A model generated the notes under the pieces. That model saw nothing but the letters and a program-made list of their open reading frames with translations, had not been told where the DNA came from and searched no databases. 64,000 bases of DNA, from NCBI RefSeq assembly GCF_041734735.1, contig NC_134878.1:37819867-37883866 (forward strand). The letters run 5' to 3'. The position numbers were made by a program, and so were the translations under genes. Position 1 is the stretch's first letter. Each line of letters starts with the position of its first letter. The stretch is from Babylonia areolata. Its lineage: Eukaryota; Mollusca; Gastropoda; Neogastropoda; Buccinidae. Shown here piece by piece: positions 31,725 to 41,600 of this stretch.

Positions 31725-32843
31725 ATGGCGGAAGGTGGTGAGATGGCGGAAGGTGGTGAGTCAATAATAGAATCTGGTTTCTTGCAAACAGAATTATTAA
31801 AGAGCGCGGTTGATGATTACTATGATGCATTTGGACAAGAGCCCGATGTTGGGCGAAATTATACCAATTTTGAACTTGATAGTAGAGGTACACTACGATT
31901 AAAAAATAATCCAGATTTTAATATCATTAACGTCCACACGAAACAACCCCTAGCACTTTCAACACTAGCGGGAAAACCTGGTGGAGCAAATATTATTCGC
32001 GAGGAACTTGGTTTTGTAGACTGGAGGAAAAACTTAAAACCCCAAACGGTCGCGGCTCTCCAAAAGGTTGAAGCCAAACTGAGCGAAGAAATTGAGATGG
32101 ATGATTTCTCGCCAAATACAATCGATGAAGTACTTAAAACTATAGATGATCCTCCCCTCACCGATGAACTGGGTGGTTATATTCGTGAACTCAAAGGTTT
32201 AGACAAAGCCATGCAAAGACAGCGCGGTAATCTTTCTGACCACCTCTCAAAACTCTCTCACCTGGATGAAGAAATGTCAACTTTAAAAATAAGAATTCAG
32301 TCTGCGGAACTAGCTGATAAAGATGAAAGCGAAATCAAACCCTTGCGTTTACAATTAGACGATCTAAACATCGAGCGTGCTGCACGACTAGAAGCGATAT
32401 CAACACACAAAGAAGCGCTGCGATCTCAAATCAGCAGAATGCGTGAAACGATACACAGAATTCTTGAGGAGGACACAACACTAGCGGAACGTATTCGAAC
32501 GCTTTTTAGAGAACAAGGCATTACTATCGTTTCCATTCTTACTGCCTTTGGTATGATTATCAGCACTATCGTTTTGACCGTCACGGGTGGAGGGGGCACT
32601 CCACGGGCGCCGCCGGGTAAAAAAGATGACAACTGGATAAGAAAAAGACTTAAAGATTTGGGAGAATTACTTAAAAAATTAGGTTTAAAGGCGATTGATG
32701 CCCTCCCAGGAGTCATTGGGGCTATTGTTTCGTGGTTATTAAGCACGTTGGGTAAAGCGGTTGGGTGGTTAGCCAACAACCTGTGGGCACTCGTGCTCGG
32801 TGCTGGCCTCCTCCTGTTTGATTATTTAAAGAAGAGAAAGTAA
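31725..32843 (+). CDS. Polinton coiled-coil and membrane-active protein (unknown)
   Basis: A 372-residue protein from ATG 31,725 (MAEGGEMAEGGESIIESGFL, with a short N-terminal duplication). Residues about 145-255 are long charged helices (coiled coil). A membrane segment follows (ITIVSILTAFGMIISTIVL), then GGGGTPRAPPGKK and a basic amphipathic region, and a hydrophobic C-terminus (LPGVIGAIVSWLLSTLG, LWALVLGAGLLLFDYL). The design resembles membrane-remodelling or entry proteins, but no homology is claimed. Its 3' end overlaps the convergent minus-strand gene by 22 bp. Looks whole in both copies. Confidence 0.75.
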   Translation: MAEGGEMAEGGESIIESGFLQTELLKSAVDDYYDAFGQEPDVGRNYTNFELDSRGTLRLKNNPDFNIINVHTKQPLALSTLAGKPGGANIIREELGFVDWRKNLKPQTVAALQKVEAKLSEEIEMDDFSPNTIDEVLKTIDDPPLTDELGGYIRELKGLDKAMQRQRGNLSDHLSKLSHLDEEMSTLKIRIQSAELADKDESEIKPLRLQLDDLNIERAARLEAISTHKEALRSQISRMRETIHRILEEDTTLAERIRTLFREQGITIVSILTAFGMIISTIVLTVTGGGGTPRAPPGKKDDNWIRKRLKDLGELLKKLGLKAIDALPGVIGAIVSWLLSTLGKAVGWLANNLWALVLGAGLLLFDYLKKRK

Positions 32844-34369
32844 ATACCACCTATCAATCCTAAAGTAAGAGCGACTTTATAGTCTTTGTGAGTTGTTGGC
32901 TCTTCTTCGTACGATACTTTCGCTGGTTTGAGTTTAAATTTGTTATCCGAAGAACCTGCACCATACAGAAAGGGTCTATTACCAGCACCGGTAGCTATTG
33001 CAAATCCTGGTCGAGATGTTTGTATTAATTTTTTATTTCTATAGGTAAGAGTGAACCACCCACGAATGCCTAACAAAACTCTCGTTTCACCCACTCCTGT
33101 CCTCGGTGTTGTCAAAGGCTTGTGTGATTTATAATCGAGCACCGTATTACTCGCATCAAGCATTGCCAAGTCTGCATCAGAAGGTGGCACAAGAGCCCAG
33201 TGACCTCTAGACCCATTGAAGAGCTTTTCCTGATGGGGCAACAAAATAGTATGCAGGAACACTTTGGGGTGGTGGAACACTTTGGGTAGGTGGAACACTC
33301 TGGGTATGTTGGGGTGGAACACTTTGGGTAGGTGGTACAATGTGTGGTAGTTCGTTTAATCCATCATTAACACCAATATTCTGTTCTTCTGTCGCAATGA
33401 CAATTTTATTATTATAATTAATGTGTGTACCAACCCTCAATGCCATATCAGATGGGGCCATATAAAGGCCAACACCAAATGCAAAGTTTACTTCGGATCT
33501 CGCGTACTGGAGAACGTCCTGGTTTTTTTTTATCGACGTTTGTAGGTTTTCGGGGGCATTAATCGCATCTTCAACATTGGCTAAAAATTGTTTTTGCGCA
33601 TCAAATCCAGTTCCTTTTGTTGTTATACTCGTGCGCGTTTGCGCTTGTGACCCTATTAGAGCCCACACATAAGTGCGAATGCTATCGTTGAGACGAACTA
33701 TCCCCGCATGTGTAAAACCCAACCCCTTATCAGGAATAAATGTTGTCCAAGCCCGGGTGATGTCCACCGTATGTCTGATTTTATCGTGGGGGCTAAAGAA
33801 CACAGGTCCCTCTCCTCTGTTTCTCATTGCCTGTCGTGCAGCCCCACCGGGGGTCTCAGCCTGAATAAATTCTCCCAAACCAAAGCCATGCTTTTCTATT
33901 TTCTGTCTCCAATCCCTCTGCCCAAATTCGGCACACAAACGCTGATAAACTGCTTTATCAAACGGATTATTATACATATTAAATGCTTGGTCGGTGGGTA
34001 GCGGGATTTTTAACTCGTCAATAACCTCCGAATCTGATAGTAAAAATGAAACCTATACACGGCTCGAATAAACGGATCAGAAGCTTGAAAATGTTCTTCC
34101 GTTACTCCACACCCGGCGGTCGCGCACCATACCACAAAATTGATTTGATTCTGCCACCACACTATCGGGTTGTTTTTCCACGCAAGCCAGGCTGCATTCA
34201 TCTCCCCAGTCATAGTGGGGTTCGCATAAGACTGAAAAACATCGGGAAACTTGGCGGTAAAAGAATATTCGCTGTTCACGTAGATCACTCGCGTACAACT
34301 TATTCTTTTTTCTTTATACCCGGTTGTATAGGACGCGTCCTTGTTGAAGCTGTAAATTTTCTTATTCAT
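32822..34369 (-). CDS. Polinton large protein, probable structural (unknown)
   Basis: About 515 residues, starting MNKKIYSFNKDASYTTGYKE. It has a WWQNQINFVVWCATAGCGV block near residue 70, a central region with TPGGAARQAMRNRGEGP, a proline repeat (PPTQSVPP, four or so copies, about residues 345-370) and a C-terminal membrane segment (VALTLGLIGGIYFLFF). Similar large tail-anchored proteins accompany capsid genes in invertebrate Polintons as far as I recall; a virion role is inferred. This copy is broken about twice; the copy at 54,317-55,864 looks whole. Its start codon lies 4 bp from that of the divergent penton candidate. Confidence 0.7.
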
Positions 34370-34376
34370 AGCTATG
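34367..34376. promoter_or_regulatory. Palindrome joining two divergent start codons
   Basis: CATAGCTATG is a perfect 10-bp palindrome whose halves are the start codons of the minus- and plus-strand genes, leaving only AGCT between them. Repeated at 55,862-55,871. Each gene's promoter must therefore lie within the other's coding sequence. Confidence 0.85.
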
Positions 34377-35025
34377 TATATAATAACAACCGATATTCAA
34401 AAAGACGAATTACCGCGGTGCATATCTAATCAAAGTGGAAGACTAGAAATCGCGCTGCGTGAAATAACTTATTATCCAACTGGAAAAATATCAGTGATGA
34501 GCTCGGAAACAATTTCTTTACTACTACCGATCGTAAGATAATAATCCCAGATGGTTATTATAATGTGTGTGAATTGAATAAAGAAGTGTTCACCCCCCAC
34601 GGTGCAGAGTTAGACTTGCACGCTCCCGAGTGGCTATCTGAGAATAAAGAGCACCAAATCGATTGAACTTTCTGAGCGTCTTGCACATACTCTGGGGTTC
34701 CCCCAAAAACTCATCGCGCCGGGAATAATGGTGATAGGAAACAGGCATCCGCGGCTCGCGATACATAAAGCACTTTACATTCACCTCTCTCAAATTAATA
34801 CCACCGATAATTTCTATAACGGATTGCCTTCTACGTTGTTACAATCAATCCCAGTAGAAAATGAAAGATGCGGGGGTGGTCGAACAACCACGTTGACATC
34901 ACCCCAGTACAAAAGACTTTCTCACGGAGATTTACCACGTTTAACACTTTCTATAGTAGATGAAAATCATAATCCCGTTTCTATTGATTATTTAAATATT
35001 ACATTACATATAAGATATGGTTGAA
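34374..35025 (+). CDS. Polinton penton-like minor capsid candidate, copy 1
   Basis: Corresponds to the 216-codon ORF at 55,869. Begins MYIITTDIQKDELPRC, with IIIPDGYYNVCELNKEVF in the middle and a C-terminal strand-rich end SIDYLNITLHIRYG. Length, beta-rich composition and position near the other virion genes fit the single jelly-roll minor capsid (penton) of Polintons, but no decisive motif is visible. Broken about twice in this copy. Confidence 0.5.
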
Positions 35026-35768
35026 CCCTGCACTACGCTCAGTTTAGTTGATCTCGGAGATACAGAGGGATTTGATGTGCCGGGAAAAGAAATCAGTTGT
35101 ACGCATTCCAGCTTTCTGAAGGAACATACAAAAGAAAAGAAGTAAAAATTGGTGATATCGTGAGTGAGGATGATGTTGTCAATGATGAGCCCTATCAACT
35201 TGTTCGTTTAAACGGTACATGGCAGCTAAAACCCCTCGACAAGGGGATGGTAGATTTTAAAATTGAATCACCTTACATTACCAAAGAAGAAAATAATAAT
35301 TATAAAATAAAAAACAGTGGCTGGATGTTCGCTGATTTAATAGCGTTTGATGTAAATATAGTAAATTACCAGAAGAGGTGTTATGTGCTTAAGAAACCCT
35401 CGAATGTTAAATCTGAATTAGGAATAGATTTTTATGATGACTCAAGAAGTTTGTGGGGCTTCCGTTTCCGTATTATTTATGATGTAATTCTCGGTGAAGA
35501 GCCTGATGATTTTGTAGAAGTTTTTCGAGGGTTTTACATTAAATGGCCCAAAAATCTTGCAAATCAACCTCTGAGAATCACCTTTGAAAAACAAGCTGAA
35601 TTGATGAACTATGATATAATACCACAGGGTAGTCATATAGAATTCTCGCTTGAAGGTATTGCCACAAAACAGAATGCAATAAGTTTTTGGCCCCACCTCC
35701 GTCTTCCTCAAAATATTTCCTTTAGAAGACTACGTTGCACCAATTTGAATATTTATAGTATACTATAA
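35018..35768 (+). CDS. Polinton tandem paralog 1 (unknown)
   Basis: Corresponds to the 250-codon ORF at 56,512. Shares with the next gene an N-terminal block (CTTLSLVDLGDTEGFD, then LYAFQLSEGTYKRKE), a middle PDDFVEV...IKWP block and a C-terminal IEFSLEG...LRRLRC/LKRLRY block. The two are therefore tandem duplicates that have diverged strongly in between. Likely beta-rich; an external virion protein would explain divergence, but this is speculation. Its start overlaps the end of the penton candidate by 8 bp. Broken about once here. Confidence 0.65.
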
Positions 35769-35777
35769 ATATTAGAA

Positions 35778-36585
35778 ATGGTTGATCCCGGAGGGCCAGG
35801 AACACATAATATCAAACCCTGCACTACGCTCGGTTTGGTTGATCTCGGAGATACAGACGGATTTGATGCGTCGGGAATAGAAAATCAGTTGTACGCCTTC
35901 CAACTTTCTGAAGGAACGTACAAAAGAAAAGAAATAACGAGTAATGGTGGTGGTGTCAACAAATTCAGCGAACTTGCAGACGTGAACGTTGACGGTGTTG
36001 TTGTGAACAAACCACATCATCTTGTTCTTTCCGACGATGATACATGGGTACCTTATCCGGTGAATAACTGGGATTTAGATTTTGAAATAAAACAACCCTA
36101 TGTTAGTATTGGAAGAAATCACGCTCTACAAAAAATACAAAATAGTGGTAAACTATTGGGCTTCCTATCATACGCGTAAAGATCTAATCGTCGTTAACAG
36201 CGACGACTTTGGATATGTTATTGGTATGAAAGGTAAAAAGACTGGTACACTGCGGTTAATTAAAGAGTTTGATTATAAGCCGCCTATTCAGGGGTCAACT
36301 ATCGTTTTAGATATACTCCTTAGTGGGGTGCCAGATGATTTTGTAGAAGTTTTAAAAGGGTTGCAGATAAAATGGCCTGGAAATCTTAAAAATAAACTCT
36401 TGAGAATTACCATCAAAATTCCAGTGGTTGGCCCATCTGATCAACCCGATCCCTCTATAGAATTCTCGCTCGAAGGTGTCATCAAACGTCCATCATTAGA
36501 TAAAATATCTCTCGACTTTATTCACATCGGACCTCTTCAGCTTAAAAGACTGCGCTACTCTCCTCATCCTGTTACCATCATTTAA
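35778..36585 (+). CDS. Polinton tandem paralog 2 (unknown)
   Basis: Corresponds to the 268-codon ORF at 57,274. Begins MVDPGGPGTHNIKPC, then the shared CTTLGLVDLGDTDGFD and LYAFQLSEGTYKRKE blocks, a paralog-specific region (FSELADVNVDGVVVN), and the shared PDDFVEVLKGLQIKWPG and IEFSLEG blocks. It starts nine bases after the end of paralog 1, so the pair probably arose by an unequal exchange within the element. Broken about once here; copy 2 looks whole. Confidence 0.65.
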
Positions 36586-36611
36586 AAACAAAAAATGATT
36601 ACTATAGAATA

Positions 36612-37097
36612 ATGGAGTTTCGCCTACGAGAGATATCGAATATAAAAAACAACCTCGAAAAAGAGCGTGATGAAAGAACTTTATTTTATAAAAAATATAA
36701 ACGCGGTGTAAATATCGCTACAGCCGCGGATACAACGCTGACGACTCTTAGTCTCGCCCTTGGGGCATCGGGTGTTGGATTACTGTTGAGTGTTGCCGCT
36801 GTTCCCGTAGCTATTGGAATAGAAGTGGGAGCTGGTCTCCTTGGTGTGGTTGGTTTAACTTGTAAATTATTCATAAAAAAATTAATGTCACAAGCTATGA
36901 AGCACAACGAGATTCGCGTGTTGGCCGAGTCAAAACTGAACACTATAAATGATCTTATTTCAAAAGCATTAGAAGATGATAAAATAAGCGATGAAGAATT
37001 TAGTCTCATTCTGGCTGAAGTTGAAAAATTCAATGCAATGAAAACAGACATAAAATCGAAACACAAAAACTCAGTTGTTAAAGAAAAATCTATTTGA
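36612..37097 (+). CDS. Polinton 161-aa glycine-rich membrane protein (unknown)
   Basis: Begins MEFRLREISNIKNNLEKERD (charged helix, YKKYKR), then two Gly/Ala-rich hydrophobic segments (LALGASGVGLLLSVAAVPVAI and VGAGLLGVVGLTCKLF), then a conserved-looking helical region (HNEIRVLAESKLNTINDLIS) and an acidic/basic tail. Proteins of this layout recur in invertebrate genomes next to Polinton genes, from memory. Function unknown; holin-like or virion-membrane roles are possible but not shown. Last gene before the right terminal repeat. Confidence 0.65.
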   Translation: MEFRLREISNIKNNLEKERDERTLFYKKYKRGVNIATAADTTLTTLSLALGASGVGLLLSVAAVPVAIGIEVGAGLLGVVGLTCKLFIKKLMSQAMKHNEIRVLAESKLNTINDLISKALEDDKISDEEFSLILAEVEKFNAMKTDIKSKHKNSVVKEKSI

Positions 37098-37139
37098 TAT
37101 TCAAGATGGTAAACCATCCAAAAAGCTAACTAGGTCAAA

Positions 37140-37155
37140 CGTTCATATGTGAACG
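37140..37155. terminator. Short inverted repeat after the last Polinton gene
   Basis: CGTTCA-TATG-TGAACG: six-base arms around a four-base loop, 42 bp after the last stop codon. It may be a transcript-end structure; no poly-T or AATAAA is attached, so the call is weak. Confidence 0.3.
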
Positions 37156-37222
37156 GTTGACTCAACCTCCTCTCTTTAAGGACCATTTGGCTCTCCATAC
37201 ACCTTTATAAGCCGGTTTTTCG

Positions 37223-37522
37223 TTTTTATGCTTGAGGGCGGTATTGCGCAGTTTTGGGCTGGGGTCGGTTGTATATAAAAACCCCATGACCGTTTCGCTC
37301 TCCATACACATATCCAACCATCATATTTTTTTTTTTTTATCTTGTGATTTGGCTCTCCATACACATATAACTTGTTTTAAACTATATTTTTTTTTATGCT
37401 TGAGGGTCGTATTACTCCAACATACACAGGTTTTGACTAAATTTTTTTTATGCTTGAGGGCCTTAACACAAGCTAATACGCCCCAAAAAGTTGTATATAG
37501 AACCCCCATCTCTTATACTACT
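37223..37522 (-). repeat. Polinton right terminal inverted repeat
   Basis: Inverted match to 22,818-23,118, containing the same internal repeats in the opposite orientation, with a third GCTCTCCATACAC copy just inside (about 37,190). Confidence 0.93.
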
Positions 37523-37527
37523 CACGT
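37523..37527. repeat. Polinton target-site duplication, right (CACGT)
   Basis: Matches 22,813-22,817 and directly follows the last base of the right repeat. Confidence 0.7.
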
Positions 37528-37614
37528 ACTGTTTGCTCTGACATTTATCTCCAATTGTGGCAGACAGAGACTTTGATTTGATCCCAGGTTTGGCACAGTA
37601 GCTGGTAAGCAGTC

Positions 37615-38028
37615 ATGCCTTCTGCTCCAACTGACATTCGGCTTGTCTGTGGCCGGTTTTTGCCTGTATTTATAGGCTTCATGTTGAAGAGAGCAAGAAA
37701 AGTGTCAGCCCTCCGTATCGCCATTGTCACGCTTCGACGACGGGTAGACGGTGTCAGTTTTGGCCTCCTCCTCTGTTATTTGTTCTGGGGTAGTTTTCTC
37801 CTTCGATGTGGGGACATTGAAAGTAACCCAGGACCAAACACTAATCCCACCAAAGATAGCATGAGGCAGACAAGACTCGCAAGTGCAGGAACCTCTCGGA
37901 GGGCTAGTCTGGAAAGATCAAGTGGTGCTGGTACTTCGATGTCCTCCCCTTCGCCCACAGAACCAACTCTCAGTGACATCATGGCAACTATTAAAGTCGT
38001 GAGTGATCAGATGGGGTCACAGATGTAG
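37615..38028 (+). CDS. LINE ORF1 leader with 2A-like peptide, copy 1
   Basis: 137 codons from ATG 37,615. Basic segments and a hydrophobic stretch (GVSFGLLLCYLFWGSFLL, about residues 46-63) lead straight into GDIESNPGP (residues 66-74, bases 37,810-37,836), a complete match to the 2A consensus D-(V/I)-E-x-N-P-G-P. In known 2A peptides the ribosome skips the last Gly-Pro bond, releasing the leader and continuing translation. After it comes a Ser/Thr/Arg-rich linker ending at TAG 38,026-38,028. The next coding block is in the same frame directly after that stop. The hydrophobic run before 2A could act as a signal sequence. Confidence 0.85.
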   Translation: MPSAPTDIRLVCGRFLPVFIGFMLKRARKVSALRIAIVTLRRRVDGVSFGLLLCYLFWGSFLLRCGDIESNPGPNTNPTKDSMRQTRLASAGTSRRASLERSSGAGTSMSSPSPTEPTLSDIMATIKVVSDQMGSQM

Positions 38029-38034
38029 AGAAAG

Positions 38035-38652
38035 ATGGAGGAGCTGAAGCAAGAGCTGAAGCAGGAAGTCCGTGACATCAAAGAGGAATGTACAGCTCTG
38101 CGAAGTGATCTGAGGGGGATGAGGGAGGAGATGACGAAGCTGAGAGCGGAGAACGAGGAGCTGAAGAAGACGAACCAGGACCTGTCCCAGAAGCTGACCG
38201 ACTGCGAGACTAGGATCGACGATCTAGAGGGCCGCTCCAAGCGCAACAACCTGATCTTTTACGGCCTTCCCAGGGGAACCAACGAGACCAGTGCAGACTG
38301 TGAGTGTCTAGTGCAGGAACTTCTGACGGACAAGCTGGATATGACTGATGTGGTGGAGTTTGACCCAGTGCATCGGCTGAGTTCCAGGCCTGACTCTCCT
38401 GTGATTGTTCCTTGTGCATTCTATAAGCAAAAGGTAACTATCCTTAAGGCTAAAGGCAAATTGAAAGGCTCTAACATATTCATTGGTGAGGATTTTTCAA
38501 AAGGTGTAAGAGAGATTAGACGTAGATTAACACCACACTTGAAAAAAGCTAGACAGGATGGAAAGAGAGCCACGATGGTGTACAACCATTTGCTTATAGA
38601 CGGCAAAAAGTTCTCTGTCAACGCAAATGACAAGCTTGTCGAGTATAAATAG
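38035..38652 (+). CDS. LINE ORF1 (coiled coil plus RNA-recognition fold), copy 1
   Basis: The frame continues from the previous TAG: first ATG at 38,035. Residues 1-65 form a heptad-rich coiled coil (MEELKQELKQEVRDIKEE, LRAENEELKKTNQDL), then LEGRSKRNNLIFYGLP opens the RNA-recognition domain, followed by VHRLSSRPDSPVIVPCAFY and a C-terminal domain with FSKGVREIRRRLTPHLKKAR. This is the architecture of L1 ORF1p, an RNA chaperone that trimerises through the coiled coil. It ends with TAG 38,650-38,652; ORF2 follows in the same frame. Confidence 0.85.
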   Translation: MEELKQELKQEVRDIKEECTALRSDLRGMREEMTKLRAENEELKKTNQDLSQKLTDCETRIDDLEGRSKRNNLIFYGLPRGTNETSADCECLVQELLTDKLDMTDVVEFDPVHRLSSRPDSPVIVPCAFYKQKVTILKAKGKLKGSNIFIGEDFSKGVREIRRRLTPHLKKARQDGKRATMVYNHLLIDGKKFSVNANDKLVEYK

Positions 38653-41600
38653 GGAACCGGCCAGCCCGTATTTTTTACAAGCTGTGTATTTTTGAATGAG
38701 GCGGGCAAAAGAAAGGGTACACCGGTATTGCCGTCCTGTGCATACCGAAATGACACTGAACCGGCACGTGTTTTAAGTGACGAGAACGGTGTGCATATGG
38801 GGTTTGCTGATGAAAATGTGCCGTGTGTGACAGCTGAAAATCCTGTTTGTGAGCATAGGCACAGGGTGAATGACGATTTGTTGAATCAAAGTAATAATTT
38901 TGTCAGCAAAGGAAATTGTAAAAATAAATCGCTATCTTTCATTCATTGGAATGTCAATGGACTGCTACCAAAATTACATGACAATGATTTTGTTTCGTTT
39001 CTTGACTCTTTTGACTTTATTTGTTTAGTTGAAACATTTATTGATGAATTTAAGTCTTCTGCATTTTCTGGATATACTAGTTTCAGTGTACCTGCAATTA
39101 AATTTTCAGTAAAGGGGAGGCGATCGGGAGGAGTTCTGTGTCTTGTCAAAGATGTGTTTGTTCCATTTGTGAAGCAAGTTGATGTGAAATCAAACAGTTT
39201 TGGTGCATTAATTGTCGATAAAAATGTGTTTGGTGTTGATAAAGATGTGTTGTATGTGTATTCTTATGTGCCACCTGAGGGTTCTCCCTATTATGCTCAT
39301 TTTGACTGTGAAAATGGTATTGCGTTATTAGAGGAGTTCTTGACTGATTGTTTGTTAGCCTGCAGGGATGTTTATATATTGCTGTGTGGGGATTTGAATG
39401 GAAGAACTTCTAATGTCTCTCACTACTGTCAGAATGTTTCAGATATTTCAGAGTTTCAACATGTAAGCCACCCAGTTAGTGTTAATCGTTGTTCTGAAGA
39501 TTCTGTACTTAATAACTATGGTAAATTGTTGTTGAACATGTGTACTGCCCTTGACTTGTGTATTCTCAATGGTATGTGTCATGGCGACCAAAACGGTTGC
39601 TACACGTATGTGTCAGACAGTAGGTGCAGTGTGAATGATTATTTTCTTATGTCTTGTGACCTGTATGCATTGTTGTGTGATTTATGTGAGGTGCGAGTGT
39701 CTGAAAGAATTGATTCAGATCATATGCCTGTGGAACTTCATTTTAGGAATATTGGTGCTGAGCTGGAAAATACAAAGTTAGAAAATGACTTTATGTTGGA
39801 TAAACTTGTGTGGAATGAGGATTCTGCTGATGTGTATAATAACAATATATCATCTGAAGAATATCAAGAAAGGATTAACTTTGCAATTAATCTTATTGAT
39901 GTTGATATAAATCAAGCGTTAAAAGTGTTTAATGAATGCATTAAGGACGCTGCTGAATGTATGAAGAAACAAATATGTGTAAGGAATAAACTGAAACAGA
40001 AAGACTGGTTTAACGCAGGATGTCGCAGCAGTAAAAGAAATGTTCGCATGCTTCTTAACAAATTTAGACGCACTTTAGATGCAAACGATCGTAATTGCTT
40101 TAGGAAGGCCAGACGGGAATATAAGTATCTGCTAAAGAGAAAGCGAAAACTGTTTAATGCCTCTTTGCTGTCAGAATTAGTTGCCTCGATTAAGAATCAG
40201 AAAGCATTTCTGGAACAAAGTTCGTAATATTTCATTGAAACGAAAACAGCCTGTTAACAATATTAGTGAAGATATGTGGTTTGAACATTTTAAGACTCTT
40301 CTTACAAAAGATGTTGATTCTGACAATGAATTTCAGTGGGTGCAAGGGGAAGGGGAAGGGGAAAATTATTTAAATCGCCCGATTTCAATAGACGAAGTAA
40401 TGTTTGCTGTTCGTAAAATAAAAAGCCGTAAAGCTGCAGGACCAGATGGCATAATTGGTGAATTGTTAAAGTATGGTAGTAAAACTGAATCAATTCTGAA
40501 TTTTTTTGTAATGTTTTTTAACCTGTTTATTTAACAGTGGTGTCTATCCGGAGAATTGGACCGAGTGTGTTGTTTTACCTCTTTACAAAAAGGAGATGTG
40601 AATAATCTAAGTAATTATAGAGGTATTTCTCTTTGCGATATTAGTAGTAAACTTTACAGCACTATCATTAATCATAGATTGCAAGAATGGGTAGAAGACA
40701 ATAACATCACAGGCGAATACCAAGCAGGATTTAAACGGGGCTACTCTACTGTGGATCATATGTATACTATAATGGCTTTCGTTCAAAAACAATTCTCTTT
40801 AAATCGTAAATTGTATGTAGCTTTTATAGATTTTGAGAAAGCCTTCGACTCTATAAATAGAACAATTCTTTGGCCGATTCTTTTGAAAGCTGGTGTTCAT
40901 GGAAAATTGTTGAAATGTATAATGAGTATGTATGCATGTGTGAAAGCTCGGGTAAGGTGTGGGGGTAGGATGACAGATTATATCCAGTGTACTTCTGGGG
41001 TGAAACAAGGTGATGTTTGCAGCCCTATTCTGTTTTCTCTTTTTATTAACGAACTAACCACTGAAATTATTAGAAACGGAAAACATGGTGCTCAGTTTAC
41101 GGGTGATATTTTAGAGTTGTTTATTCTTCTTCTAGCAGATGATGTTGCGCTAATTTCTGAAACTATTATTGGTTTGCAAACACAATTAAACAGTCTGTTT
41201 CGTTCTGCAAATTCACTTCAGTTGAAAGTAAACATGTCAAAAAGTAATATAATTGTTTTTAGAAAAGGTGGGTATTTAGGAATTAGAGAAAGATGGACGT
41301 ATGGCGGGGTTATAATGCCTGTAGTGAATGCATATAAATACCTAGGAATATATTTTTCAACTAAGTTAAGTTTCACAGCTGCATGTAAGGATTTATCAAG
41401 CAGAGCTAAACACGCATTACTTTGTATTATGAAAAAAAATGATAACGTTAGAAAATCATTCCTTTGAGTTGCTTATGAAACTACTTGATTCTCAGATACA
41501 ACCTATTGTTCAGTACGCAGCTGAAATTTGGGGTCTGTCTAATGCTGCAGTATTTTGTGAGAATGTACATTTATTTGCGTTGAAAAAGTTTCTAGGAGTA

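Larger units (their letters stand above)
22818..37522. mobile_element. Polinton/Maverick, copy 1 (complete span, fossil)
   Basis: A 14,705-bp element bounded by inverted repeats starting AGTAGTATAAG and ending in its complement, matching the AG...CT ends typical of Polintons. Gene order from left: small Cys-rich protein (+), protein-primed DNA polymerase B (+), integrase (-), four small membrane or unknown proteins plus a 33-codon ORF (-), packaging ATPase (-), major capsid (-), coiled-coil membrane protein (+), large structural candidate (-), penton candidate (+), two tandem paralogs (+), membrane protein (+). No maturation protease was recognised. It is broken, with roughly eight interruptions, yet near-identical ends suggest it is young. 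Confidence 0.95.

Noticed and set aside
31859-32161. Antisense frames inside the Polinton membrane-protein gene and similar overlaps within other Polinton genes
   Set aside because: They mirror well-supported genes on the other strand and have no features of their own.
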